64,000 nt of DNA. Source: Meghimatium bilineatum. Its lineage: Eukaryota; Mollusca; Gastropoda; Stylommatophora; Philomycidae. Each line of letters opens with the position of its first letter. Positions within the stretch are counted from its first letter, which is position 1. Made by a program: the position numbers and the translations under genes. The DNA lies in assembly GCA_034231615.1 (NCBI GenBank), contig CM067298.1:52108883-52172882 (forward strand), in the 5' to 3' direction. The notes below the pieces were generated by a model, which saw only the letters and a list, made by a program, of their open reading frames with translations, did not search any database and was not told the origin of the DNA. Shown piece by piece: positions 23,038 to 34,454 of the stretch.

Positions 23038-23078
23038 TATTCTTGATAAAGAACTAATGGTGTGAAACATTTAAAATG
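23038..23078 (+). repeat. GATAAAG...GAAAC-type motif, plus strand
   Basis: TTCTTGATAAAGAACTAATG then GTGTGAAACATTT. Confidence 0.4.
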
Positions 23079-23333
23079 TCTTGTGTATTGTAATTTGTGT
23101 GTTTTCATGTGAACACCTCATAACCCCTTAGTATTAATGATTGTCTGTTGCGTTCAAGTGAAACATCAAAAACCTGTGTTCTATTAAGTACTATTTATCA
23201 TGCTGCATGTTATTTAAAGTCTTGAGTTATATTGAAACATATTTATAAAAATGAAAATCATTCAAATAAACTTGGAAAGATCAGAGAAATACTAAGAGAT
23301 ATAAACAAAATAGGTTAATGTAATACTTAAAGC

Positions 23334-23475
23334 CAAGAAGTGGGCTTGATTCAGCTAGCTAAGTAATTTTTAATGACCTACTGACTGATTTGCAAGTACT
23401 GTTTGCATTGATCTCAGACAACACCAGTTAAAACTATAACCAGCCCTCAGACTAAAAAAAGGTTGCCCACATCTG
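23334..23475. mobile_element. Possible hAT MITE
   Basis: Right end (complement) CAGATGTGGGCAACC matches the hAT-type ends at 37099 and 40551. A weak left end (CAAGAAGTGGGC) and diverged 8-base flanks (CTTAAAGC/CTTTAGAC) make the left border uncertain. Confidence 0.35.
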
Positions 23476-23609
23476 CTTTAGACATGAAGAAATGATATAT
23501 TCCTGAAAAACCATACAAGAGGTAAAAGATTCAGCACAAGTAGGAAAGAAATATGCCAAATAACAGTCTATTATAATGTCAAAAAAAAAGGAAGTGCCAG
23601 AAATGAGCA

Positions 23610-23755
23610 CTATTATGGACTAAGAAAAATGTTCCTCAACTGGCACTGTCAATCATCATATAATGATGCAATCAAGTGGAGATCATTTCACCTATGAACA
23701 TGTCCAGAGTGCAATTCTGATGATTTAACAACTAACTAACTAGCATCATGTAAAT
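23610..23755 (+). mobile_element. RNase H-LINE 3' end fragment
   Basis: Ends TGAACATGTCCAGAGTGCAA, TTCTGATGATTTAACAACTA, matching the WTCPVCSDDDPMTN terminus at 4195-4242. Confidence 0.6.
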
Positions 23756-23961
23756 TGACAAAAATTCTGGAGAAATGTTACACACATTTGTTGAAATGAA
23801 AATAACACTTCATCTTATTCCTCAACTATAAAAATTAGTGATTCACACATTTGAACATATTTATTTTAAATTGACATATTACACAATATTATTTATTTTT
23901 TAGTTACAGAAAACTATGCACTGGTATCCACTTTTTTCCATTCCAAGAAATAAGCACATAC

Positions 23962-24165
23962 CATTTTTGCTACTTTATTTGCTTGTTTCAGCAAATTCTT
24001 GAGAGAATCAATAGCCTCCATTAGGTGTCTGCGCTCCTCCTCCCAGGCTAAATGTTCTGCGGAGTTGTCTCTCAGTCTAACTGGAGCAAGATATTGCTGA
24101 AGATAATGAAGGTCAGACACACTTAACAGATGCTCTCCAAGTTGGTTCAGGTGTTGAAGTAAGAC
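23962..24165 (-). CDS. AKAP9: AKAP9-like exon 16, start of conserved block
   Basis: A 68-codon phase-0 exon (acceptor TATTATTCTTAG|, donor ATG|GTATGT). It begins VLLQHLNQLGEHLLSVSDLH and continues to WEEERRHLMEAIDSLKNLL, then KQANKVAKM. The segment pairing an E-E-R motif with ...I-SLK-L...K is recalled from human AKAP9, where EERKAYINTISSLKDLI precedes the DWR block. That match, together with the next exons in the same order, is the main basis for the family call. Confidence 0.88.
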
Positions 24166-24199
24166 CTAAGAATAATAATAATATAGGTTAACAAATATA

Positions 24200-24565
24200 T
24201 GACTGATGTCAGCAGTGTTTAGAAAGTTGCTAGAGATATGATTGCTGTCAGTAGTTTTCAGAAAGTTTATGGAGTTATCATATAAACAATGAAATCATAA
24301 CTGCTGAGTTATGATTGATGTCAGCAGTGTTCAGAAAGCTTATGGAGTTATGATTGATGTCAGTAGTGTTCAGAAAGCTTATGGAGTTATGATTGATGTC
24401 AACAGTGTTCAAGAAGTTGATTATGATTGCTGTCAGCAGTTTTCAGAAAGTTTATGGAGTTATCATATAAACAATGAAATCATAACTGCTGAGTTATGAT
24501 TGATGTCAGCAATGTGCAAGAAGTTGATAGAGATATTATTGATGTCAACAGTGTTTAAGTAATAT
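24200..24565. repeat. Tandem array, about 39-base unit with a nested duplication
   Basis: GATTGATGTCAGCAGTGTTC and AGAAAGCTTATGGAGTTAT recur about eight times. A larger block (24241-24330) is repeated at 24427-24520, showing two levels of duplication. Begins about 35 bases upstream of the acceptor at 24166. Confidence 0.9.
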
Positions 24566-24616
24566 CTAGAGACATGATTCATTTAACAATAATTGTGACT
24601 AGAGTATCTAGAATAC

Positions 24617-24705
24617 CTGCATTCTCTCAGGCATGGTTTCACCATCATTGATAGAAAATCTAAAATATTCTGCATGTGTTGCACCGTGATCTTTTATGCG
24701 ATTGT
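24617..24705 (-). CDS. AKAP9: AKAP9-like exon 15
   Basis: A short 89-base exon starting with two bases of a split codon (acceptor TTAAATTTCAG|) and ending in phase 0 (donor CAG|GTATTC). It encodes NRIKDHGATHAEYFRFSIND and GETMPERMQ. This is not heptad-patterned; it is a linker directly before the conserved family block. Phases on both sides fit only if this exon is present. Confidence 0.75.
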
Positions 24706-25680
24706 CTGAAATTTAAATGAATTTTTTTATGAACAAGCTTATAAATCCTTGTTTTGATTCAAAATTGTAAATTTAAAATAAATATATTTTATAGTGATAT
24801 ATATATATTTATGGTTTTACAGTATAATACACATTTAATGAACCGTATTCATCACAGCTGAATTACACATGCTGTACAGTAAAGAATATTTATACCCACA
24901 TCAATACATTGAATGTATTAGACAAGGTTTAATAAAAGTAAACAAGGTTTCATCATCATAAAGTATGCAGCTATCTAATGTAAATAATTTGTGTCTCATG
25001 ACAAATGCCTGCTCTGAATTATGCTAACTTAATGATTATATCCCTGATATCATATGTTAAGTTGTTCTGTCATCCAATCATCATCATCATACTACATGTT
25101 ACCTCCACAATGAAGGATGACTACAATGGATTTTCAGTCAACACTTTTTGTCTCTTGCCTTGGTTGTACACTTTGACAAATTGTAATTTTTTTCAAGAAT
25201 TATTTTGTTGTCATCTTTTTATGTTTTACTCACTTGTATATTTGTCTGTTTCTTGTTTGATATCCTTAAACTTTCCCCTCCAGTAAGGTCTTCAACAAAT
25301 TATCATGTTTTTTTTATGTGCTCAAAATATTTTATTTGTTTTTATTTCACTAAGCAGTTCCCTTGTCATTCTCAATTTCTTCAGAGTATAATTAGTCATC
25401 CACTCACATATCTCTTTTTATAGCAATTTTATCCGCTGTCAGAATGTGCTTTAATTTCTCTCTCGTTATGGCTAAAACTCGCCCTATTTTCTTATGTAAT
25501 AATTCTTTGTGACTTGACCTCAACTTAGCCTTCATCATGAATCTCTATTTTAGATTATCTATTCTTTTTAACAAAAATTATTTGTTGTCTTATTCTTCAG
25601 CTTCATCTGTGTAGACTTCAGTAATTTTCCTGTTTATGTTTTTGGATTATCATCACTGCATTGTAAACAAATCCATAAAT
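24706..25680. other. intron, nothing recognised
   Basis: AT-rich with a short TA run. No clear element ends; open stretches here are hydrophobic reading of T-rich DNA. Confidence 0.5.
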
Positions 25681-25849
25681 GCTCAGATCTCAACACCAAA
25701 AGAGAGGCAAGTGTGGTGGCTATTTGTACCAGTTCAGTGTTGATCTTAGGGTCTACTAAACAATAGGGTCTACTGACTTTTTGTTGGTGACGTTGATCTT
25801 TACCCAATTTTGTACATTCTAACCACTGCTGTCAACATCAATCAATCAA

Positions 25850-26100
25850 TAAAAATGCCATGCTGAATGGTGTAGGCGATCATGTTTCTCCACAACTGTC
25901 TCTTGTCTTGTCCATAAGCTCAGTTGGTGAACTTTTACCGTGCCATAATATTAGTCCATCTAGTAACTTCTCTCTTTGTCTTTCCCTATCTCTTCTCACT
26001 TGATCTTTCCAGTGGTTATTAAGTGTTCAAGCTGTGTTCTTCTCAGCACATGCCCTAGGCACCTTGACTAGGCCATGTAAAAGACTAAGAGCATTGAAAT
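25850..26100 (-). mobile_element. LINE C-terminal fragment
   Basis: The complement contains AAGTTCACCAACTGAGCTTA-type sequence, also seen on the plus strand at 62125-62200, in the order expected for a LINE 3' region. Heavily decayed. Confidence 0.5.
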
Positions 26101-26380
26101 TATCACTTTTGCTCATAGGATGTCATTATTTTATGTTGACTGACTCAAATCTTTCATTGCACTCAATAGGCACAGAGATTAAGGTGATGTAGTTTATATA
26201 AATATGATTTTGCTTTGATGTCTATGAAAACCCACTGATATTAGTTTGTGGATAGCACCATCATAAGACATAAATCCTGCAATTCCTAATATTTGCAAAC
26301 ATCATTGAAACTACGTTACTTTTTACATGATGTTCAACTTTGTGTGTAAATTAAGGGAATAATCTTCATGTACACATTAC

Positions 26381-26501
26381 CTATATCACTGTCTTCCATA
26401 AACCCATTTTGATGCAGCAACTTTAGGTCATTAAGTTTTGCCGTGGATTGTTTCTCTTTGGTCTGTGCTTGTTCAGTCAGAGTCTCTTTTAGTTTATGGT
26501 C
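26381..26501 (-). CDS. AKAP9: AKAP9-like exon 14
   Basis: A 121-base exon entering in phase 0 (acceptor ATTTCATTTAG|) and leaving after one base (donor TAG|GTAATG). It encodes DHKLKETLTEQAQTKEKQST and ends FMEDSDI. The last base plus AC of the next exon restores Asp. It moves from charged helix toward an acidic, less helical end. Confidence 0.8.
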
Positions 26502-26764
26502 CTAAATGAAATATCACAATCAACTTTAGGGGACATTTATAAACAGACATAATGGATTAAAATCCTGCTGGGGGATAATTTTTTAAAATACACTGAAAGT
26601 TTATCAAATAATGTCAATAGGACTATATAATTCATATCTGGGTATTAAAGAAATCTCTGGAGAAAATGTTCCCGTCCATTGAGCAATTCCATCACTGTTA
26701 ACTGCTGAGACACAGAATTTGATTATGGATTTTTTCATATATTAGTTAGAGTAATATCTTCTCC

Positions 26765-27735
26765 AAAAAGATGCAAAATACTTTTGTCTAACTGGATTTA
26801 GTATACCTCTTACACCAATCTCTAGACAGCACAAAAGGAAGGAGTATCAAGAGAGGAAGGTCCTGGATGGCAGAAGTAGAAGATACCCTACTCAAGAGTT
26901 TGTGAGCTGGAGGAAGTGGGAAGAGGCTGTGAATGGGTGACATTTGACAAAGAGAGAAAAGTATTGACATCAGTGGTGATACAGATGGGAAGAGAGTGCC
27001 GCGACTTGGCTGCCAACAGAACAGAGGAAATGATCCAAGAACTCATACTGCAGCACTCGAAGCCACATGATACAATAATTTACACAGTTGGCTCAGTAAC
27101 ACAAGAAACAAACGGGTGTGATTTGGGTTTTGTGGCCTACCAAAAATGCAAGAAATTAGCTGAGAAGTCAGCTGCATACCCCACTACAACATTGAGCATG
27201 AAAATGGAAATAGAAGCGGTGACAGCAGCTCTCGCTTGGCTGGCGATACAGCCACCAACAGACTCAGTGATTGTATCAGACTCTCAAAGTATACTGCGCA
27301 AGATAGAAAAGTGTATGATCAGAACTGAATGGGTCACTTCTCAACAACAAGCAGATCATTACATGGATTTACTGTCCTGGTCATGCTAGTGTCAGGGGAA
27401 ACGAAAGAGCCGATGTGTTGGCTGGTAAAGCTTTGGTGAACAGCACAGAGATAGGAAGAGACAGAACTGAATTTATCAGAGCAGTCATGGATACCCTATG
27501 AGAAGACGAGGAGAAAGTCGAATGTGACAATGTACATATTCAGAGAATGGTAGAAATGGGAGTGACTAGAGGTGATGGGAGAAAGTGCTCTCTCTCCGGA
27601 AAGATCAGAAAAATGCGTAATCTGCAACTGACTGGAACACTGAGCTTATACACTTTTAGATGACTGATGGAATGGCAAACAGAGCATATATGGAAATGCC
27701 CCTAGTGCTGTGACGCTTGTTACTAATCAAGATCA
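26765..27735 (+). mobile_element. RNase H-LINE (I/Nimb-like) fragment, best RNase H
   Basis: The open frame 26916-27389 encodes an RNase H-like region: first motif mutated (IIYTVGSVTQET, where family members have Asp), then MKMEIEAVTAALAWLA (Glu), then VSDSQSILRKIEK (Asp). A stop follows LLSWSC, and a PGHASVRGNERAD-type motif continues in another frame near 27380-27420. The 3' end TTACTAATCAAGATCA matches other copies. Upstream sequence matches 46620-46760. Clearly a dead retrotransposon, not a host gene. Confidence 0.82.
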
Positions 27736-28099
27736 ATTATTTAGTATTTGTGAAATGTTATGGAGACCATCTCAGAACAGACACAGGTAACTAGTGTCAA
27801 AAACTACTCTGTACAGAGTTGAGAAGGTTGCATATTCTAAACTGGTTGGAGACTGTCACAGATTAAGGGAACAAACCCCTAAGAAAATTCTTTCTAATAT
27901 ATGTAGTGTTGAACTAAAAGGTACAAAATATTTTTAAGTTAAAATAGCTCAAAATAAAAATAGAGATCCACTAGAATAGCAATACTTTTTGTGTTATTGA
28001 TAAGGTACTTATGCAGAACACAAGGTAGATAGTTTTACCATTCACAAACAGACTATCTAATAAACAAACATGAAAAAGTGTTGATGACTGCATACAAAA

Positions 28100-28260
28100 T
28101 ATTATATCAAAATTTCAACCACAAGGTCTTGCTCAAGAAAAAATACAGAAAAACAGAACAAACAATAGATATAGTAGTAAAATCACAAAGACTAGACTGC
28201 AGACATTTAACAACAGAAAATACAGGGCAACAATGATGTGCATACACAATACCTCAAGCA
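28100..28260 (-). repeat. Retroelement-like segment with GATAAAG-type motif
   Basis: Similar over about 150 bases to 61470-61625: TTTCAACC..AAGGT..T.CTCAAGAAAA, then GCAGACATTTAACA.CAGA and a GCATA..TATACACAA end. Class unknown. Confidence 0.5.
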
Positions 28261-28317
28261 CTATCATAGTAGTATTCACTTTTCTCACTTATTATCGATA
28301 TATATTATGGTAAGGTA

Positions 28318-28603
28318 TGTCCCATGGCAGCAACCTGCCGTCAGGGATTAAGATAACTCTTCATGTACTAAGGCACAGCGACTATTATGTGGGGTGGCCA
28401 GTTCCCTTCCCTGCTGTCTTTACCTTGCCTAACTCATGCGTCATGTACACATTTACAGCTGAGTCGACTGGAGGTGTGGTTGTGCCAAATGAGAATTCAC
28501 AACCCGGATTTTTTTGTTGTTGTCCGGACGTGGTTTCGAACCTGGCACGCTGTAACCCAGTGATAGCAAGCAAGCTCACTATGAACTAGGCTACCGTGCT
28601 CCT
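28318..28603 (-). mobile_element. tRNA-derived SINE
   Basis: On the minus strand GAGCACGGTAGCCTAGTTCA forms the tRNA-like 5' head with an A box around 28579-28593, and a perfect B box GGTTCGAAACC lies at 28532-28542. A body of about 200 bases follows, including CTCCAGTCGACTCAGCTG. Distinct from the SINE at 20541. Confidence 0.8.
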
Positions 28604-28899
28604 CTATATATTATATTGAACAAAAAAGCTCACAAACATATGCATATATCACACAATGGCATTGGGTCAAAGGGCATGGACCAACCAACCAACATATTAT
28701 CGACTTAAGTACTATCATATAGATATGATAAACATGGGAAAAAAAGAAATCAACAAAACAACTATGAATGAAAACTATATATGTCAAGAGACAAACAGAA
28801 AAACAAAGTTACAACTATTAAAAAGCGATATTTTTTCCAGTGGTAACATATGGTTATGAGTCGTCGGTAATTACATTCACAGTGGAAAAGAAAATATTT

Positions 28900-29200
28900 A
28901 TATAAATGTCTGCAAAGATCTGAACATAAAAGAAGACTGGCTCCTCAAAACTATAAAAAAATGTAAATTAACATATTTCAGATATATAAAAAGACACAAT
29001 AGTTTAGAAATAGTAATCATGGAGGGAAAAATTCCAGGAAAGAGAACGAGGCAGACCAAGACTATGATGGACACAGAATAACAAAGACCTTCTGAACATG
29101 ATACTTAAAGAGGCTGTGCAGCTTGCACAGAACCGAAATGCTCACAGTGACTGTTGAGGACAACATTCTGTAAAGGACATGTCACAGATGACTAAAAGCA
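28900..29200 (+). mobile_element. LINE C-terminal fragment, decayed
   Basis: The plus strand reads RYIKRHNSLEIVIMEGKIPG KR then interrupted TKTMMDTE. The (G)H..R...LE..I.EGKI.GKR.R pattern is a LINE C-terminal motif. Confidence 0.6.
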
Positions 29201-29362
29201 AATGGAATTATAAAACAATTATTATCACATAGACATAGTTATTATTGATTGTTGTGTTATTGATAACTAAATTAAACAGACATATATGTTCAATGGAAAA
29301 ACCAAATGGACACATAGCCATTACTTTTCTGTCTTTCTAGCTTCATGTACAGTGTTCTAGAC

Positions 29363-29558
29363 CAGTGGTGTACAAAATATGGCTAGTGGATCAAACCTGA
29401 CATATCAAGTCATTTTTGGGCAGCCTGCTAGGCTAATCTAAAAGTGCTATATGATTTGGCCCAGTGCTACTAGAATACTAGTTGAAGTTCCAGACCAAAG
29501 GACTAAAAATTGAAATTTGTTGGTCCTATACCACCCATATCCAACCTGCCAACCTTTG
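29363..29558. mobile_element. hAT-like MITE
   Basis: Left end CAGTGGTGTACAAAATATGG, right end (complement) CAAAGGTTGGCAGGTTGG, flanked by similar 8-base sequences TTCTAGAC and TTCTAAAT (6 of 8 match). 8-base duplications and CA-G-GGT ends fit hAT elements. Ends about 130 bases from the donor of the exon at 29686. Confidence 0.55.
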
Positions 29559-29685
29559 TTCTAAATACATAAATAATACTTATCCTTGCTGTAATTGTAC
29601 TGACCATGATTTATGATGCTTAGGTCTACCTTACTTGTGCAATACTGTTGCTAAAATAAAGTCATCAACAGAAAAATATGTTTAC

Positions 29686-29921
29686 CTGATGATGTTTAAG
29701 CTGTGTGGTATCATGATCATGTTGTGCTTTCAGATCACTGATTTTATTTTCTATTTCTTTTTCAAATGTTTTCTTCAATAGGGATAATTCTTCTTCTCTG
29801 ATTCTCAGTGTATGTCGAAGTTCCTCCAGTTCTTTCTCTAGTGATGCCTTATGCAGTCTGCTTGCATCACCTCCGCCAACCTCAAGTCCTTCAACTTGGC
29901 CTTGCTGCATCTCTTCAAGAG
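29686..29921 (-). CDS. AKAP9: AKAP9-like exon 13
   Basis: A 236-base exon. It starts with the last two bases of a split codon (acceptor TTATCTTCTAG|) and ends in phase 0 (donor CAG|GTAAAC). It encodes LEEMQQGQVEGLEVGGGDAS, a glycine-rich break, then EKELEELRHTLRIREEELSL and an H/D/Q-rich end. Human AKAP9 has a comparable His-containing coiled coil just before its DWR block, so the position is consistent. Confidence 0.85.
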
Positions 29922-30116
29922 CTAGAAGATAAAATATATGGTGACATTAAGCTGTACATATCAAAGTAATGCATTTTGTTAACAAGACAATCAGAACTAT
30001 TGTATTCATGTATTGCAAAATGACAAAGAAATAAATATAAACATGTTTGTGTGTGCGCTACTTGCACTAAAATTTTCATTGATTAGTTTTTTAAAATAAG
30101 TATGATGCAGAAGCTC

Positions 30117-30117
30117 G

Positions 30118-30153
<36 letters not shown>
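30117..30153. repeat. (TC)n(TG)n compound microsatellite
   Basis: About ten TC units followed by about eight TG units. Confidence 0.95.
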
Positions 30154-30429
30154 ACACATGGTAAGCAAACTTAAACATGCGTGTGTTCCTTGTTTATTTG
30201 TAAATATGAAATTACAATACTTAAATAGCTTTTAATCCTAATTTTATACTCATTAAGTCTTTAAAAAGTTACTAAAAGATATTACCAATATAAATTAATT
30301 GCTCTAAATCTCAAACTTCAAATGTACATTCACAGCTTAAATATGCTTAGAGTAATTGTGATTATCCATACTGAGAATTCTGGTGTTAAAATTTATCATG
30401 TACATGTGATATCAGGGCGCAGAATGGTA

Positions 30430-30675
30430 GGAAAAAAAAAATCAACATTGTGACCTGCCATGAATGTCGTAAAGGGTGACGAAGGAGATTTTCAGAGTGG
30501 GATTGGTTGTTCAAACCAATAGGTCAAAGTGATCCAGAAGCCATGCTGAAGTTTGATTTGCCAGGAAAAAGGCACAGATATCACAGTTTTAATGTAAATC
30601 ATGATACAATGCATTCTGTTCTCCAAACTACATAAATCTATTCAGTAGCAGTTTGAGAACAAATGAAGCAGAATA
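30430..30675 (+). repeat. Family R repeat copy
   Basis: Shares CATGAATGTCGTAAAGGG, GCCATGCTGAAGTTTGAT, AAGGCACAGATATCACAG and GATACAATGCATTCTGTTCT with the copy at 9510. Confidence 0.7.
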
Positions 30676-30679
30676 ATTT

Positions 30680-32270
30680 GTCAAAATATAAGACAAGCAG
30701 AATGTTTTATTTCATTGATGATTTAAAATTTTTAACAAAAACTACAATACAAATAACTGGTAATTCCTATTTTGTACAATTAGGATTATATTATTTCATG
30801 GCATTGAAAAACAACATACCGGTATACTAAAATATGTAGGCCCACTTATATGAATATTCTGAGAATAATTTTAACCTGTAGTAATTTCTTAAAATCTCAA
30901 GTCCTCTAAATATTTGATATCTTGTTGTACAGTCACAGAAATTGATTGAGTTCCATTTAGGAATGCTTCTTTATATGATTTAACCCTTTCACTTATGTGT
31001 CTGCCACTATTTCGAAAAAAAATAATACGATAAAAATAAATTACTACATGAATTCTTTAAATGTATTATGATTATCAGGTCAGGACTAAATTGTATGATT
31101 CTTTTAGCTGCTAGTGATCTGATTCTCAACAATAAAAAGTTGTTTCATTGTGGGGAAAGTGTATACAGATAAAAAGGTGGAGTAATTTGGAACTGGCACA
31201 AAATGTGTAATAATACATCTCTAAACAATAGATTCCCTCTAAGATGATTTTCTTCTAAAAGTATTGTATATTTGTAGAAAGTGAGTCTTCTGTATGTGAA
31301 TTAAAACTCAGAACCACTTCCCAAAGCTTTAGAGGAAGAACTTTTTTATATTTTGAGCACATGTTTGTCTCAAAATAATTTATTAAAACTTTTAGAATGC
31401 TATTGTCACAAAAACATGTAAACTCTCTCTCTCTGTCTGGTCTTCTTTACCCCTTGTAAAGCAAAATTGCTGTGTAGTTTTGTAACTACAATGAACAGTA
31501 CTATATTCAGGTTGGAACTGGTTTGGAGTTAGTGCCTACATATTTGATTATTTCCTTGGCTATGTTTATCAATTTATATTTATCATTTATTCATTGAAAT
31601 ATATATATATTTAGGGTTAGTTATGTGAAACATAACTACCCCTAAAAAGGAATATTTAAATTAATTATTGATATAAAATTTAGATTAATTAACCATACAA
31701 TTCATAGGTAGGCACTAATTGTAAACTAGAACATTTAGGTCATTAGTCAGGGTAACTCTAGTTTATACTTTAGGAGATCGTGGTAACTGGATTACCATTG
31801 CCTCCGCTATTTTTTATGGTAAAAAGCTCTGATATAGTCAAAATGGAATGTTTGTCCATGGTTGAAAGAAATGTACCTCACCATAAGAGGTAAATTTTAC
31901 TAAACCAAAAATTAGTCCAGGAAAACGCGAAAATGAGGTGTAGAGTAATCTTCCTTACTCTATCTGTAATCTGTAATTTGTTGGAAGCAAGCAATTCAGA
32001 GCAGTTCAAAAAAGATATTATGAGCATTTTAGTTTCATTATGAAATGACAGCAGGAACAATAGATGTTGATATTTAGCCACCCGTAATATATTTGGCATT
32101 GAATATATTCATTTATGTTGTGTATCTGACTAACCTAGTGAAGAACAGATCGACAAAGAGACATTTACATATTTTATTTATTTTCACAGATATTCATTAG
32201 TATGGTTATGAAATAACATTATGAATAAGATTTTTTTAAAGCATTAAGCAGCATTAAGGAGATATATCTG
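30680..32270. other. intron, nothing recognised
   Basis: AT-rich. TTTAACCCTTTCACTTATG at about 30980 looks like a TTAA-type end, but no partner end was found. Confidence 0.45.
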
Positions 32271-32439
32271 CACATGACAAACAAGATCTCTAAAAGGCAC
32301 CGCTCTGTCCCCACAGCCAAAACATTGTCGAAGCAGAGAAAGACAGCGTTTGGTCTGAACTGCCGGGTTGTCATTCCCAAGCTCATAAACAACATTGAGA
32401 ATCATGAGCAAGTCTCCAGAGAACTAAGGCTAACATGTT

Positions 32440-32760
32440 GAGCACAATGACAGGGCAGCACAGCACTAGAGGGCAGTGCCATCTACAAATAGAATGGAGG
32501 ATGGAAATCGCAACTAAAACAACATTCAGTTCGATAACAAGGCTGTAGTGACCTCCAAGAAGAATGTCTCTGAGCTCAGACTTGGACGATGTTGGTGAAT
32601 TAAACCTCTGCTAAGATGACGAAAAAAGCCAAGCCCAACTCTACTGTAGAGTTTTTCCTATAGTGGAACTATGCTCACAGATAAGAAAAGGTTCAGTACT
32701 TAAGGGTAAATGGACAATTCATCTAATTATGTGAGACAAGTTTACTGACAGTGGAGCACA
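32440..32760 (+). repeat. Dispersed repeat related to 58857-59480
   Basis: Shares GAGGGCAG.GC.A.CT.CAAATAGAA, GATGTTGGTGAAT and AAGCCCAACTCTACTGT with the 59 kb copy, but has only one copy of the 107-base internal unit. Confidence 0.6.
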
Positions 32761-33116
32761 TCTTATGAGATAGAAAACCCAAGTCTAAATCCTTGACTAC
32801 CACCTCCTTGAAGACTACCACACAGGAACATGTTTTGGTCTGTAAACATGACATCACAGTGGGTGATAAAAAGTCATGGTGTAAAGTTGATACACATATA
32901 TTGCCTGGAAACAGATAGGAAGGCTGTCACTGGCTAGGGAAGCTTACCTGAATTAAAAGCATGCCAAAATCATATGTCCTAGGCCTAAATGGCGCAGATT
33001 GAACGATAGCACAACATAACTTATGCTCGTTGCCAGAAATCACATGAATTCCATCATGATTATATGTGATTATATATACTTCAATGCAGAAGAAGAAGTT
33101 TAGAATAAGCAATTAC

Positions 33117-33432
33117 CAGCATGAGCTTTCCTGAGCTGCAGTTTCAGGTGTGAGATTGACTGCTTTGTTTCTGGAGACAAGGATTCACCATGCTGCAATG
33201 TTGAGTTCTTTGGTGAAGATGATGTACTATTTCCATTCCTGGATTTTAAAAAATAAATCTGTTCATGTAACTCAGTAACCAAGTACTCTTTGGAGGACAG
33301 TTCTTCTTGATAAGAGCTCTGAAGTGATCTTAACTGGTCTTTGAGAGATGCTATGGTACAATCTTTCTCTGCCAAAGCAACCCTGATGGTCTCTAACTCA
33401 GTTTGGTACGCTATGATTGTGCTTTCCTTCTC
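33117..33432 (-). CDS. AKAP9: AKAP9-like exon 12
   Basis: A 316-base exon, entering in phase 0 (acceptor TCTGTCTACAG|) and leaving after one base of a codon (donor CTG|GTAATT). It begins EKESTIIAYQTELETIRVAL. A coiled-coil stretch reaches about residue 65. A Ser/Asn/Pro-rich linker (NGNSTSSSPKNST) follows, then SHLKLQLRKAH. The split alanine codon is completed by the first two bases of the next exon. Confidence 0.88.
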
Positions 33433-33769
33433 CTGTAGACAGAAGTAGGACAATAATACAATCTGAATCCATGAATAGCAGAAAAACTACTCTAGTAATG
33501 GTAAGAACAAAGTAAAAATAATTATCTTCATAATTCAACATCAAAGTAGATGGGACCAGTCTGAAGCAAGTTAAAATATTTGAGTTCATTGACAACAGTT
33601 GATGGAAGATGTGTTAAAGAAGTTAAATATATAATAGTCGAAACAAAGGCAACATTTTACAAGATAATGAACATCCTATGTAATATATCTTGTCAATTTA
33701 TTTAAGAAAGAGATCTCTTGGACAATACACTAAATTCTGATGTATGGAATTGAATCAATCAGCAGAATA

Positions 33770-34130
33770 GTAAAAAATGTGTCAGTAGAGATGTTATTTT
33801 ATAGAAGAGTGTTGAGAACACCAAAGACAAATATAATAAATATATCTTGAAAGAAATATATCTTGAATTCAAAAAGAGAGCTGCTCACTCGCATTAGAAT
33901 AACATAGTCCATGGACACATCACAAGAAGAGGAATCTTGGAATATGTAGCAACAGGCAAGTTGAAAAGCAAGAGGGATAGAGGAAGATCAAGAGAGAAGA
34001 AGCTCACAGCTTGACACTGTGGTATGAAGGAACATCAGTATCTGAAATGACTGACAGCACATGAGGCAGAAGGCTGTAGACAGGCATGATAACAACACTA
34101 CACAGCATGAGCTACAAGAAGAAGAATTAT
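33770..34130 (+). mobile_element. LINE C-terminal fragment (FFGH/EGKR type)
   Basis: The plus strand reads VEMLFYRRVLRTPK then a shifted HGHITRRGILEYVATGKLKS and KRDRGRSREKK. Same subfamily as the better copy at 60300-60720. Confidence 0.65.
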
Positions 34131-34234
34131 AATGTTAACTTTAACATAACAGGTGGAAACAGTTAAATGTTTTAATAGAGATATTTTTACAACACAATCT
34201 ACTCTAGAATTATAAAATTGGATATATAAGTTAG

Positions 34235-34395
34235 CTAGCGTTTATTCTCAAACTCCCTCTGGATCTCTTGTAGCAGGATAGATAAGGGTCCTATTAGATT
34301 TCCAGCAGGATGTAGCCCAGAGAATGGAGAAGCATTGTGTCACTACATTATCTGCAGAAATGGCCTGCCACATCTGACATGTGGGTGGTAATAAA
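34235..34395 (-). repeat. Family R repeat, 3' part
   Basis: Complement of the GGACTACATCC...GAGTTTGAGAACGAACGC end (here TTTATTCTCAAACTCCCTCT and CAGCAGGATGTAGCCCAGAG). Lies about 60 bases from the donor of the giant exon. Confidence 0.6.
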
Positions 34396-34454
34396 TATTT
34401 AAATAGGTAATCTAAACTGTTATTTATTAATATGAATTAAAGATACCTACTCAC

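Noticed and set aside
26916-27389. 157-codon open frame as a host gene
   Set aside because: It carries degenerate RNase H motifs, loses frame before the PGH motif, and has relatives at six or more other sites; it is a retrotransposon remnant.
28532-28593. tRNA gene on the minus strand
   Set aside because: B box is perfect but the cloverleaf is not, and a SINE body follows.
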